Shown: piece by piece, positions 48,926-60,959 of the stretch
Position numbering within the stretch: the first letter of the stretch is position 1
How the letters are laid out: each line of letters opens with the position of its first letter
Source of the DNA: Xanthostigma xanthostigma
Taxonomy: Eukaryota; Arthropoda; Insecta; Raphidioptera; Raphidiidae
Direction of reading: 5' to 3'
NCBI GenBank assembly: GCA_963575645.1
Contig: OY754465.1
Span: forward strand, 39,644,401-39,708,400
DNA length: 64,000 bases
Notes under the pieces: model-generated
Seen by the model: only the letters and a program-made list of their open reading frames with translations
Told to the model about the DNA's origin: nothing
The model's database searches: none
Program-made: the position numbers and the translations under genes

Positions 48926-48936
48926 TGTAGTACAGC

Positions 48937-49400
48937 TTGCTTTCGTTCGATGATAATCGAGTTAATATCGGTACAAACAATTGCAATCGTGTTTATTTTG
49001 GTAGAACGTTCTATGTTTCTATTGCACTTGTTTTAGATTATTTGTTACCAATTAATTCAATACCAACGGATGCGCAAATGTTTGATCATATTCGATTGCT
49101 GATGATCCAGTTAATGTCCAAATTATATATATGTATTTTTATTTTTTATATATATTTTTTTGTATTGTTTTGGTTGGACGTATATTTTTACCTTTTTGAC
49201 TTACTATTTCATTTGTATTAGATTGGCGTGGATAAGCTAACAAGTAACAACTTTGAAGTCTGGTATAGGCTAGATGTCTTCCTGCGATACCTAGCAATGC
49301 AATGTGTAAGGGGTTAGATTGAAAAAAGGCCAGTGGCTGAAACTCGCCTTTTAGTGCTTTCATCTGGTACTAATAAAGATTATTTATTATTATTATTATA
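48937..49400 (+). pseudogene. Possible LINE 3' end with TTA tail
   Basis: An open frame of 94 codons with FGRTFYVSIALVLDYLLP and a following F...L pattern vaguely resembles the tail of CR1/Jockey LINE ORF2. About 150 bp later come AATAAAG and a TTATTATTATTA run, the usual end of such elements. The coding resemblance is weak; the 3' tail is the better evidence. It starts just after the hAT-like MITE copy C. Confidence 0.35.
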
Positions 49401-50058
49401 TTTATGAATGCAGCGTTGCGTTATATTGAGTCATAAAAGAGCGCGTTAGAAAATCAACTTTGATATATAAGGAAAATAATTTGATGATCTGTGGTATCTA
49501 AATTACGAGAAAACAGCCAATAATTAATTATATTACCATGACCAAATATTAAAGCTATATTTTGAACTTGAAAACTGAAATTTCATCCTTAATCTAGATT
49601 CCACTGCATGTAAAATATAATAATGTGAATGTATATTATCTACTGTTAAACCTCGACGCAAAACATTCTGTTTATGCGTTTGAGACAATGTTTGTATGTG
49701 GTATTATAGCTATTTGCTGTTTGTTTGATTTTGACGCGGTTGATTTTATTTGAAAGAGTATGAGAGTTCAGCAGGTTCTTAGTAATAGCGTATAATAAAT
49801 TAAACTAAACATTTACCAATAACTATTGCCCAAAAACTACATCTAACCGGTTATTAGTATGAAAATATGTCATATTTTTTATTCCCCACATTTAAGTAGC
49901 CTATATTCGGCTACTATTATTATAATATGAAAAATAAACAATATTGAATTATTCCATACTTTTTAAACATTAGGTCGTCGTTTTGGGTTGGATTTAATTT
50001 ATTAATACACTATGAGTACAGTATTGCCATTAGCGTTTCTAGCGGTGGGATTGCGTAT

Positions 50059-50121
50059 TATAATAGATAGAACAACTGACGATTATCTAAGAGTTAATCG
50101 TCAGTTGTTCTGTCTATTATA
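50059..50121 (+). ncRNA. 63-nt fully paired hairpin (candidate small-RNA precursor or minimal MITE)
   Basis: 27-base arms at 50059-50085 and 50095-50121 around a nine-base loop TCTAAGAGT. The arms are exact complements except for one U-G wobble. The arm core is AGAACAACTGACGATTA. Length and loop are compatible with a microRNA precursor or hairpin-siRNA, but a stem without any bulge is more usual for a young palindromic element. There is no sign of pairing beyond the arms. Function unproven. Confidence 0.4.
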
Positions 50122-50967
50122 CTGGATTGTGTAAAAGTGTGACGATCTTTTTGATCGGCTCTCGTAGAACACACGTCAAGTTTCCATAGGTTGCCCACAA
50201 GGAGACAGAGTTTTCAGATTCAGTGTCTAAACTAAAATTAATGATTCAACTCTAATGATAGCTAGATAAGAATGTCATTAAAGTACATGCGGTTACAACA
50301 CAACAAATGAACAAATCCTGTAGGTCTAGTTTAACACATTGAGTGTTTCTTAACGTAGTCAAATTTGATTTTTATGTTTTGATCAGTGGGTATGTTAGAT
50401 AATATTGGAATTAAATAAACAGGTGAATACATATACAAATCAACTGTCAATGTATGGATGATTATTTCAAAGTGTGGAATACTTTGGTATTTGTTTTAAA
50501 CTGATAAATAAAAATAACTATATGTTTCTCTTGCCTACACATTTAAGTTTGCTTTTATGTAATTTACAGTTGGCAACGTGATACTGTTGCTCTGTGATTT
50601 TGTAGATTTTCGAAGTATCTTAATGATTTATTTTGTCACCGTAATTAAATGAATTCATGTACAGCTCTTTAAAAAACCATAAAAATAAAAATATTAGCTC
50701 TCTCATAAATTATGTGCATTCATTACTTATTTATATCAATTATTTTGCTTTAGTTTATTACCAAGAGAAATTTTAAATATACCGGTATTCACTATTATCA
50801 ATACGATGATCCCATAGGCAAATGTAATGTGTGGGTTTTTGATGTGTAAACATCATTGCTTGTTACCCTCATTTCTTAACAATTCATAAAACACATTAAA
50901 AAAAATGTTTCGACCGATTTTAAGAGTTTTTACAAGCGTTTTATTAACTTAACTTAGAAGTTAAGGA

Positions 50968-51005
50968 ATAGACGCTTATGACCTCAGCTGTTGAGCGTCT
51001 ATAAT
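50968..51005. repeat. TAGACGCT palindrome family, best copy
   Basis: ATAGACGCT at 50968-50976 and AGCGTCTAT near 50994-51002 are perfect inverted arms around TATGACCTCAGCTGTTG. The following TTACAATCTC is also shared with other copies. Used as the consensus for this family. Confidence 0.7.
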
Positions 51006-51198
51006 TTACAATCTCTCTCTCTAGAAGTTAAGGTCTAATCTTGTAATCCAAATTTTACCCACATCCACATATTCTATCGATTAAGTAATCTTGCACTCTT
51101 GGCAAAACATTACGTTGGGTTAATGCAGAAGTATCTTCAAAAAGGCTATTTTGAGATTTAGGTATATACATATATAGATATTGTACTACGGCAACTCT

Positions 51199-51642
51199 CG
51201 AAATTCACAAAACGCGCCTAAAGAAATTTTGTTTCAACAGACAAACACAATGCATCCCTATCACGTATCTTTCATTCCCTTAAATATTTTTTTTTTGAAT
51301 ATAGATCAATGTACAAATACGCAAATAATAAACAGGCAGAAATTATGAAAACTGAAAATTTGGTGCAGTAACCTTTAAATGTGTACTAACTTCCGATTTG
51401 ATTTATTTGTTTAACTAAACTGTCTAATAAAAACACAATTCTGGCAATATGTGGACTTTGTAATCCGTTGCTGTATACTCGCGATACAAAGAATTTGTTT
51501 TTTTTTTATATTCCGTACATTGTACAGGTAATTTACTGCATAAACGGAGTGTAAGTCGAGCAAAAACGTATCAAGAGTTGGTGACGACAAACCACCGGAT
51601 TGTCCCTTTGCGAAATTAAAAAAACGCGCCTAAAGAAATTTT
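51199..51642 (+). repeat. Pair of 32-bp direct repeats 412 bp apart
   Basis: CGAAATTCACAAAACGCGCC TAAAGAAATTTT (51199-51230) and CGAAATTAAAAAAACGCGCC TAAAGAAATTTT (51611-51642) differ at two positions. The intervening 380 bp is AT-rich with no coding sequence. Could be a solo-element remnant or two ends of a small insertion. Confidence 0.65.
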
Positions 51643-53193
51643 ACGTCAAAATAATGAATTGACGCAAATCTCACGAGTCTGTAATGAAACTTTATGTATT
51701 AACATTTGCATAATTACATGTCAACATCAAGTAAACAGAAAAGGGCAGGTGTCGATCGATGACCTAGACTACCCGTCAACCAATCGGATCCCCGCCAGCA
51801 GATCATTTCTTCCCCTCCTGACGGTGTTGTTCCCTTCAAAAATTTATTGTGAGACAATGCGTGCAGTGCAGTTTAGACTTTAGACGTTTAGAGCATCCAT
51901 GTAGAGGAATATTTACACAACGGGAACAAATGTTGTAGGAGAATAAATAAAAAAAGACGAATACAGGTACAATGTGTACAACACAACAACGAAAGCTGTG
52001 CCCTGTAGGCCTCTAGCTTAGCTAAGTCTTGATTCATTATAGTCAGGTGGTGGCTATAATAACGGTAATTTGTCTCATTATTTTGAAGACATTTTATAAA
52101 GAAATAATAATCCTTCTTAAATTGAAATTTATTTATTATGTATAAAAAATTCTTTATTTCAGATTACGAATGAAACTTAGATTAGGGTTATCCAGTGGTG
52201 TGAATACGGGGAGGTGTGGACCCAGAATCAAATGCAGTTCGATTTCTGTGTATTCTGTTCTTAAAAAAGGCATTATATATACAGTCATATTTACAATATT
52301 GGTACACCCTTGTAACATAATGTTAACTTTTATGAAATTCGCATTGCTTGCGATTCGGAAACTTCTTTCAACTTTCGAAAACAAATGTGTCTGAGTTTTT
52401 AAAGCTTATTGTTAACAATACAAGAAGAAGTCAACAAAGCAACCGGGATAATTGAAATTTGCTTTATAAGCAAGCTTTTTTCTCAAGTCAGCATATCTTT
52501 CAGACAAAAAATCGAAGCTCCACTATCAGTAGCTTGATTGAAAGCTATAACTTCAATCTCTCACTTTGTGATGAGAAAAGTTGCGAGTTATTTTCTATTT
52601 TATTAGTAAGCTTCATCATCTTGTGCAGTCGGGTTTCTTGTTTTTTTAAATAATTGTTTTCTCTTGATATTGCTTTAGCAATAGTGACTTTTCGTGACTC
52701 GCAGCATCTGTGACCATTATCAGTGACCATTTATTATAGTCACTATCCGATCATAGTAATATGATAAATATACTTTATAAAAAATATACGATAGGAATAA
52801 ATGGTCAGATTGAATGGTAAGATGTAAGAACATATACCTATATATCCATCTCTAGTTTCGTGATTGGAAGACATACTTATGGCCGTCTAAGGAGCTAGAC
52901 AGAGAAGATGAGAGTTATGAGGAAAATAATGGCTTTATTGATGTGTCAGAGGCTGTAATGTACCGATGTACCTATAATGTGTACTTTATTGTTTGCCTTG
53001 CACAGCAGTAACCAACATTTTTATCTATTAGATATATATCCGTGTTCAAAGAACATTTCAATGTAAACGTTCAAATGATAAAGCGATTTCGACAAAGAAC
53101 AACAGATTATGCGTTATTATTTCTTGAGAAATTATATTTTACGTCCATACTGAAGGGGAAATAAATTTAACAAAGAATAATGAAATATTTAAA

Positions 53194-53230
53194 ATGCTTA
53201 TGATCTCTGTTGTCGAGCGCCTATAATTTC
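53194..53230. repeat. TAGACGCT palindrome family, copy
   Basis: ATGCTTATGATCTCTGTTGT, CGAGCGCCTATAATTTC: colinear with 50968-51005, with substitutions in both arms. Confidence 0.55.
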
Positions 53231-55509
53231 AAAATACCTTCCGGCGTTATTATATTAGGAATAATGAAATTTATCAATTAAATAATTGAACCTCCTAACC
53301 GCAACTAAATTCACTCATTAAATTAACAATATCTCATGTCTACTAGTTGAAATATTCGATTTCTGTAAGGTTTTCATTTACAATAATAATAGGTAATAAT
53401 AATAATGTATTTAGACAAAAGCCGCAAAGCATTAATCTCTCTCTAGGATTAATTAAAAATAAAATAATTTGGATTAGGTACAAAAAAAAACTAAAAACTG
53501 TCTCAAGGCATGTGTAAACCTACAAATTCGATACGATGTCAGCTAAATATAAGCTCAAAAAAATATTTTTTCACAGCACAGATATACAACGCTCTCCGGT
53601 GTATAGACAAATGTCTGTTTTAGTAGGACCAGCCAGGCAACTGATCAAGGAAGTTGGAATACCACAAACGCTCTAGATACAATGAGATCTCTGTAGGACT
53701 GTCCAGTGTTCTAACTGTTTTGTCACAATAGTAGCTTCCGCGACTCACTTCCATGACATTTAACTGAGTTTACTATTGCAGTGAAGATATTTACACATAA
53801 AAAAATATGAAATTTGATCCTTCTATAAAATATTTTAATATTAATTCAACGTAGATGGAGATTATGTAACGCATGTTTCGAGTACCTAAATAAAAACAAT
53901 ACATTAATATATCAGTACAAAAATTTCTTTCTGCAAACATGAAACTTGTTAACCACCGTTTTCCTTATATTTGTCTTGTTTTGAGCTTTTAATAGACTAA
54001 TAAACACACCAAATTTAATAAAATTTATTTGATTTTTACACGCTATAACGCAATAAGATATAAATCATGATTGTAAGAATTATATATAGCAAATAAAAAA
54101 AAATACTTCAAGCTGTTTGCTAAATATTTTTAACTACAACGTGCCTAAATTAAATAAAAGCTGATAGTCATACATTAGGTACTTCACAATAAACAACTAC
54201 GAATATGCGAATAACCATCGCCTTTTCTTCTTATAGTTTTTTTTTTTTATCTTTCTTCCAAAACTTGAACAATAAAAATATTGCTGGTATTATCATCGAG
54301 AAAATGGTACATCAAAATTTACATTCTTGGACTCAAAAGTTGATTTTTTGAGTGACGAAAAGCAAATTGGGACTATAATCTAAATGAGCCAATTTGAACA
54401 TCAATTCCTTAAAAAAAGATGGACAAGTGCGAGTAGAGCTCGCCAGATGAGAGATCCGTAACAATTGAATATAGTTTACTTTCAACACTTTTAAAGGTGC
54501 ACGTATTACAAAAAATGATTATCTAGTTTAAGGTAGCATTTTTTATTGTATTGAGTTAGAACACTGCAAATCTGGATTTGGTATTAATTTCAACTCGAGT
54601 CCTCTAGCCGATCCTGAGAAGAAGGGTTTTGATGGACAGACGGACAACAAAGTGATCCTATAAGTGTTCCATTTTTTCCATTCTGGGGTAAGGATTCCAA
54701 CAAACATGTTTTGAATTTTTATGTGATCTTGCACTATTTTGTTGAATTAAAGAAATTTATCAACTACTAAGATGGTTTTTTAAATAACATTCTTCCGAAT
54801 TTTGTCAGCATACGTGGTTGAAAATTACGTTTTTTTCCTAAAACTGACTCAAGCTATTTCCAAATAACTGAGATGGTTTCATACCAAGAAAAACTCAATA
54901 TGGTATCATCTAAAAGTACGCCAAAACTCAGGCTTCTATCTTCAAAAACATATAATTATTTCACCTATTTGCATCTGATGTAATACATTTATGAAAAAAC
55001 TATGACAAGGATTTCATGATCACCCATTCAAAGAAGCAGCACGACTACTAATTAGCTTTAAATTTTCAATTTTAATTAACATAAGATAATGAATATGATG
55101 CCAATTTGTTAAATATAATTTAATTTGAATGAAACATAAAACGGTATCCGGACCACGGAAAAATTACTCCATAGTTATACTCCCTAAATTTTTTCATTTT
55201 ATCAGCTTAATTGCAAATTAAGTTCAGGCACACAACGTTCCGAACTAGTTATAATAAATAGTTGGTTCATCAGCAAGCCTTCTTCAAATACAATCGGGTT
55301 TTTTAAAATAACAATAATTCTTTTTCATTGATGAGACCGTATTGTAATACCAATATTTCATTTCAATACTTTATAACATTCTGATCGATGATTTATCAAT
55401 TTATCAATAACTCTAAATAATCATTCTCTAAAGAGGTGATTCAGTTAAAATATTTCCATCTGTTGCAACAATTCAAATATCTAACGCACAACTGTGCGTT
55501 TTCATTACT

Positions 55510-56704
55510 TCACTCAACTAAGAATAAAATTAACTGGTATTCAATATTAATATATATTATATAATGTTGCGTGCACACTGCAAGCGACGCAATGCAAAGT
55601 TTTCTTATTGCAGTGGTATTACAAACGCTGTATTTATGGTAAGCAGCCTTTGAAATCTGTTTAACATTAATTACTATCGTGATTACTTCTAGCAGCGTAT
55701 AATGAGGGATAGTTGACAATGTGTTAAAAGTCGCAAAAATTGTAGCTTTCCAGTTGAGATTCGTCCAAACAGATTTCAGTTTTATAACGTAATAATCAAG
55801 AGCAACACATTTTTCATGTATTATTTTACTGTACCTCTTATAGTCTAGCCAGCGTACACCAATGTGACTCATAGTTCGCGAACGCGGATACTTCGACATT
55901 TTCGCTCACTGCTCTACCCCTTTTGGCGTAATAATATAATAATATAGTCTATGGTACTTGGGAAGAATCAGGCTTTTAAATAGTTAATAAATCGCGAAAT
56001 GTTACGTTTTGCAATTAAATAGACAAAATGCCTCCTCCGGTAAAATATCAATCCAATTTCATAATTTTTAACAAGCACAAGGCAGTTATTAAAAAACAAG
56101 AAAACATAATTCGATGTAATTATCAATAAAAATGTCATATTTGTAAATGCAAAATATGAATTTATTGTACATAAAAAGTTAATTGCTTGTAAGAACGCAC
56201 TTTCAGAGTTCTGTTTTCATTTTTGAGATAAAAGCATAACATTACGCTGATACATTGGTTGTAGGTACAGTAGTGGTTTGATTTTTTAAATAAACGTAAG
56301 GCTATGCAGATTTAAATATGTACAACCATATTTTAATACCATCCATAAATTAATGTTTAACGATCGCATTTAATATAAACGTTTGCTTTTATGGACACCC
56401 ACTATATGTGAAGCACGCAAGGAGGCTGCGTGTGCAAACAAACAGGATCAACATATTTTATTAATATCAGTCATAATTTATATAAATACTGAGTTTCATA
56501 TTTATTATTGCGTACAGCTCATCTTTAATATGGTTCCGTCATGCAATGTGTATTGGCCACTAGCCACAGCTATAACAGTGTTAAAAATCAGGCTAACTCA
56601 GAAGTAATGGTGGGTCGCTGACGATTTTAGCGTGAAAGAAACAGTGCCACGTTAACTAGCTTAAAATCAAGTATTCTTATTAACATATTGATTACAAAGA
56701 ACAC
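55510..56704. other. Stretch with a 129-codon minus-strand frame of unknown meaning
   Basis: A true-ATG frame on the minus strand (55899 to 55510) is the longest non-repeat frame in the window. It starts MSKYPRSRTMSHIGVRW and has no recognisable domain. In DNA of this size and AT content one such frame is expected by chance. Its 3' end overlaps TTGCGTGCACACTGCAAGCG (55565), which resembles a DNA-transposon terminus, so it may lie inside an element. Confidence 0.25.
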
Positions 56705-56706
56705 TA

Positions 56707-56937
56707 TACTGCCGTAAAAAGACAGTAAGTGACCAACTTATGAATTTGAGTAAATCAAGATTTACTAAAAATGTATTGACCGTCCAGAATTTCAGATTAT
56801 GGAAACCAAAACATGGGGGAAACATTTTTTAAAGACAATAAAATTATTGCTGCAGCACTTACTGCTGTCGTCGGTTTCAGTATGAACTCATTTTTCAACA
56901 AATGTCACTTACTGCCCTTTGCCTTTTTAGGGCAGTA
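56707..56937. mobile_element. TA-flanked MITE (231 bp)
   Basis: TA lies on both sides (56705-56706 and 56938-56939). The left end TACTGCCGTAAAAAGACAGT is followed by AAGTGAC. The right end, complemented, is TACTGCCCTAAAAAGGCAAA then GGGCAGTAAGTGAC. These are imperfect terminal inverted repeats with one small indel. There is no transposase. The open frame running across it from 56813 is a by-product of the repeat. Confidence 0.7.
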
Positions 56938-56939
56938 TA

Positions 56940-59029
56940 GGCAGGACTGTTACAAGAAAAAAAGAGACTGTATATTTTACACTACACACTACAGAATTAG
57001 TGGTTACATAAGCACACATGCTCTCACGCACTGACGCATGCACACATAGATTTTTTTTTGCAAAAATCAATAGAATAATAAATGACTTTGACAAGTATAC
57101 CGTTGACGAATGATTAACAGTTAATTTAATCATTTCGTTGAATCAACGCCCACCATTACTCAGAAGTAAACAAGCTTCTAATATGATAAGATGAACTTTT
57201 GATTTCATATCTATAAAAAATCTATAGTTTTGGCTGCAGGTAGAATCGGTTACCAGGTTTTCTGTCTTTCCAATAAAAAAATTAACCGGCCGCTTCATCT
57301 ATGATTTTTGCAGTTTTTACGTGGTAATGTCGCCCCACGCTTGAACATGTCGATAGAAGTATTAAAATTATTAAATTTATTTAACATCCAGTCAGGTAGA
57401 AAAGCCTAACGGGAAACCTTATGACGCTAAAACTTTTACATATACCTTGCATCTACTCTTGAATTAATTATTTGAATTTGCCTTACTACTTTCACAATTA
57501 AACTAATCGGTGTATTAAATGACTAAAACTTTAAAATAATTTATTTTAGAGGGAGGAATTATTAACGACTTGGAGAAATATTCATCTAAGATAAAAAGTC
57601 ACTTAAGAATTTTTACCGCATTTTAAAGACCTGCCATACATTAGACTGCGCGAAAATAAAAATATTCATTCATCAGCTATAATATGTATGGGAATCTACC
57701 CCCAAATAATTGTTTTTTGTGATTTAATTACATAATTATATGTACACACCTGCCTGTAAAATTTCATTCGAATCGATGGAAAGATGACGGAGTTATTGTT
57801 ATGACATACATGAGAAACAAAGGGACGGACATGACGAAATTATATTTTTTGGCATTTGGTTACGGAACCCTAAAAAGAAGCAGACACGAAAAACTTTGTT
57901 TTTTGTTTGTTTCGACCCAACGCGACGCTCGAGTACTTTGCGACTAGTACTAGTTTTTTTCGAATAATCGCACACTTTTGTCATTTTGTGATAAATGACA
58001 AAATTGCAAAGATTAACTTGCCACGTTCTGTAGCCATCAAAATTATGCCTCTTTTTAATTTTTCTAACGAACACGAAATATTTAATTTTATTATGATTTT
58101 AGACTTGGAGGTATAAAACACAAATGAAACTCACAAGTGAACAATAACAATTATAAATTTCGAGTAGTCTATCGACTGTCCCAAAGGCAAAAAGAACATA
58201 AATAATAGAGGAACCGATAGAGCGTTATAGCTTTCGGCAGAGTAAATAATAATAATATATGTACCTATACTAATAAAATCATTTAGCCCATTATCCATGA
58301 TGTGCAAAACTTTACGGAAAAAAGGTCGCACATGTAAACCAGTTTAAAAGACTCTTAAATATTTTTTTTTTGGAATTTTTATAATATTAATTAATTCTTG
58401 TGATCCAGACATACTGACGCTTCAATACTGTATATTCTGTAGTCTTTTAAAACAAATCGTTCATTATTATTATTTATTAAAAAGTGGTACCTCCTTCAAT
58501 ACTAATCGTCTATAACTGAAATTCAGGGTATTCGTTTTTTTAAAACACGTAGGTACTTGACTTTTAACATAGTGCATAGGGTCGCAATAGATTAGCTAGG
58601 GAACCCGTCTTAGACAGTGGAGATCCTGAATACAGCCTTGATTATGAATAATTAATTCTCAAAAAGCGGCTTAACATTTAAGAAACTAGTTTCGATATCT
58701 GATTCTCAGAGGCGCTGACGTATTTTAAAATCTAATGAGATTTCTTTATAATGCAAACTTGTAACGATTACAATGTTTTGAACAAGTATCGAGCTCTAAT
58801 TCTCATAGGCGCTAATGTTGTAGAATCTAATGAAATTATACAAACTGATAAAAAAGAAAATGCGTTGTTTTTATTCTAAGGAAATTTGCTACGATTGCAG
58901 TAACTCTGCTATCATTAGAACCTGGGAACGCAGGGGGTTATGACAAACAGGCTCTTCATGGCTTGTAGAAATAAATACAGCTCCATGAGCTCGGCCATCC
59001 TCAAGACTTTAATTAAGAGCGTTTCATAT
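56940..59029. other. Gene-free stretch
   Basis: Besides the repeat at 57720, AT-rich DNA. Short overlapping frames around 57800-58330 have no domains. Confidence 0.5.
57720..57882 (+). repeat. Repeat ending ACGGAACCCTAAAAA
   Basis: Contains CACACCTGCCTGTAAAATTT, AGATGACGGAGTTATT and a GGACGGACATGACGAAATTA segment, and ends TTACGGAACCCTAAAAA. This ending is widespread in moth and butterfly DNA (recall). 54625-54690 (GATGGACAGACGGACAACAA, AGTGATCCTATAAGTGTTCC) resembles another dispersed repeat of this kind. Confidence 0.45.
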
Positions 59030-59125
59030 CTACAAAAACCCCAATGTTCTCTTCATCTCAAATTCTTTCCCGTCGCCTAAAATGGTTATGGCTTTCCCGA
59101 CCGGGTAAATGCCAAATGCAGATCT
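59030..59125. repeat. Diverged partial arm of the 17111 foldback
   Basis: TTCATCTCAAATTCTTTCCC, GTCGCCTAAAA, TTTCCCGACC and AAATGCCAAATGCAGATC run in the same order as the left arm of the foldback at 17111-17287, with substitutions and small gaps. It is a single arm only. The open frame starting at 59044 crosses this arm and then enters the tRNA-headed repeat, so it is not a gene. Confidence 0.5.
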
Positions 59126-59390
59126 GGAAAAACTTACAACTTCGATTTACTGTCCGTCCGAACCTCTTGCGACTTCAAAAATATGGTCGGGAAGTCAATA
59201 ACGCCGAACCTCTATTTCTAACGCACTGTGCTGTCTCTATCTTTGATGTCTTTGTTTCACTGACTCAAATGTTCCTTTCGGTCAACATTTATCAATGTTT
59301 TAAATCTCATATAGATAGTCTTAATATCAATAGACTGCAATCATTCGTAACCGAAAGTGATAAATTTAAACAAGATACAACGATCCTCTC

Positions 59391-59995
59391 AACGCTTTGC
59401 GCATCAGACCTGAATGTCACCCAGACAAATAGCTGTACCGCGGTTAATTTCGCAAGAAATTGATTCAAATTGTAGATGTTCAAAAAGGGGAGACGGTTCT
59501 ATAAAATGGAACCAATTTTAGATTGAGTCGAGTGCATATAACAAATTGTAACTGAAATTCGCGAACTGTACCTATAGTTGTCGGTTGGTCTGTACGTACA
59601 TCCGGGCTGTACAGGTCGCAATTCCTTCCGGATCGCCTTGGTTTCATTTTTCTACTTTATTTACTGCCAAAGTAGAACCCTATTGAAAGTCACTGAAGCA
59701 CGTTTAGTAGTTTAATTGTTATAAAAAATTTTATTATGCTATTTTTCAATATTTAACATAAAAATATTTTACTAATGATTACTGTAGTAACATATTCGGG
59801 CGAATCGATGCATTTCCGAGTTGCTATCGCGTCTGCCTCGTATACAGAAGGTTGCTGGTTCGATTCCGTTGACACCAAATCATTTTTTATTGTTTTTATT
59901 ACACTTATTCCATATTTATTTATAAATATTTTTAATCTTTAATTTTATTTTTTTTTATGATAGTCAAACGGCGAGGTGTGCGCTTTTGGCTTTGC
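59391..59995 (+). mobile_element. tRNA-headed repeat, diverged copy 3 (opposite orientation)
   Basis: The plus strand here aligns in order with the minus strand of the two long copies: CGCTTTGCGCATCAGA near the start, GTTAATTTCGCAAGAAAT, TTGTCGGTTGGTCTGTACGT, AGAACCCTATTGAAAG, then a tRNA-like module, a T/A-rich tail and TTTGCCAACTATT at the end. It is clearly more diverged, the TACG microsatellite is reduced to a few bases, and the leading hairpin is missing. The tRNA-like module (59800-59876) sits at the same place but has a different anticodon-arm sequence from copies 1 and 2. Confidence 0.65.
59800..59876 (+). other. tRNA-Thr(CGT)-like module (copy 3)
   Basis: Contains box B GGTTCGATTCC (59857-59867) preceded by CTGCCTCGTATACAG, which can form an anticodon arm TCTG/CAGA with CGT in the anticodon position, as in a threonine tRNA. 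The acceptor stem does not pair cleanly and the D-arm is degenerate, so this is a tRNA relic inside a repeat and not a working tRNA gene. Confidence 0.45.
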
Positions 59996-60729
59996 CAACT
60001 ATTCCATCATTGGATACCAATAGGTTAATTTTTTTATAGACGGCATCAATAAAGGCAGAACACGGAATAGCGCCGCCCAGTCGATTGTTCTCTGAGAGTC
60101 GATGATACAGATAACGTCTGTAGTGGTTCTCTGTACATTGCTGCTGCCATGCCATCGCTATACGCCGAATGACTATGCACAGCAATCTGCGATGTCCATC
60201 ATATAAATACCGCGGCGCTAATGTTACAGTGGTACCTAATCGGTGTTCACTCAACGATCTTTTATAACTGGTCAGAGCCCAGACGGACTGATAAGTCAGA
60301 GAGCATAATACACCCAGCCCGTACAGTGCGTTTGACTTCCAACATATTGATTTTACCTGTTAAATGTTTCTATTTGATTTACATAGTGGGTTCAAGTTAT
60401 GTATAAGCTTTGTTCAGAAACAGTGGTGACGAATGCGCACAGGACAAATCGCAAATCGCTGATAGAAAATCCAAATGTTGGTTGTGGATTAGTTTCTACG
60501 GAATAGTCCGCTGACTAGGAGTGAATTTGTAGTTGGGGACTTGCGCATGTCATAATTTTTCGTAACAATATGTATTTTATGCATCTTGAGTTTTTTTAGT
60601 AAACGTTCAAAAGTGAATTAAAGGCAATTTACTCGACTGCGCCAGAAACAGGGCAATGTTTTTTACACAATTATTATTTGTTAGTGTTTTTAACAATATT
60701 TTATTTTATTATATTTCTTCGTCTGTCAG

Positions 60730-60890
60730 TTTATAGAACGTGTTCGCTACAAAATTACCAACCAGTTTGCAATCCATCCGAAAACCATGCATTCCCTGAG
60801 AAAAATTGGCAATCAGTTGTCAATTTGTTTGTGCGAAATAAGCTATTAAGTAACATTACCCAAACAATTAAAATCATCACCATGCTTTAG
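60730..60890 (+). CDS. Candidate terminal coding exon, faintly Kazal-like
   Basis: A polypyrimidine tract and acceptor (ATATTTCTTCGTCTGTCAG) end at 60729. The frame then reads YRTCSLQNYQPVCNPSENH, AFPEKNWQSVVNLF and so on to TAG at 60890. 'C-x5-Y-x-P-V-C' is the spacing at the start of Kazal-type inhibitor domains, but the later conserved cysteines are absent, so this may be chance or a decayed domain. There is no ATG upstream in frame; the hydrophobic run before it is just the pyrimidine tract. No upstream exon identified. Confidence 0.18.
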
Positions 60891-60959
60891 ATATATTTCA
60901 GAGTTAGCCTTTAACATGAATTCAATGTAAATGGAGATATTTAACAATATGTTGATTAA

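Larger units (their letters stand above)
49401..55509. other. Mostly unannotated stretch
   Basis: Contains the perfect hairpin at 50059, two TAGACGCT copies and the 32-bp direct repeats. 52152-52394 has a good acceptor (TTCTTTATTTCAG) and is open on both strands, but neither peptide is recognisable. A perfect-armed 18-mer AACGCACAACTGTGCGTT lies at 55483-55500. Confidence 0.45.

Noticed and set aside
52152-52394. Exon behind TTCTTTATTTCAG, open on both strands
   Set aside because: Neither translation resembles a known protein, and simultaneous openness of both strands suggests composition and not coding.
55510-55899. 129-codon minus-strand frame with a true ATG
   Set aside because: No domain, no splice or poly(A) support; about one such frame is expected by chance in this much AT-rich DNA.
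59044-59463. 139-codon open frame, the longest in the window
   Set aside because: It runs through a diverged foldback arm and into the tRNA-headed repeat; the peptide has no recognisable domain. A chance frame across two repeats.
60199-60230. Core promoter (TATAAATA followed about 25 bases later by an ACAGTG initiator-like site)
   Set aside because: TATA-like strings are frequent in AT-rich DNA and no transcript or coding sequence follows.
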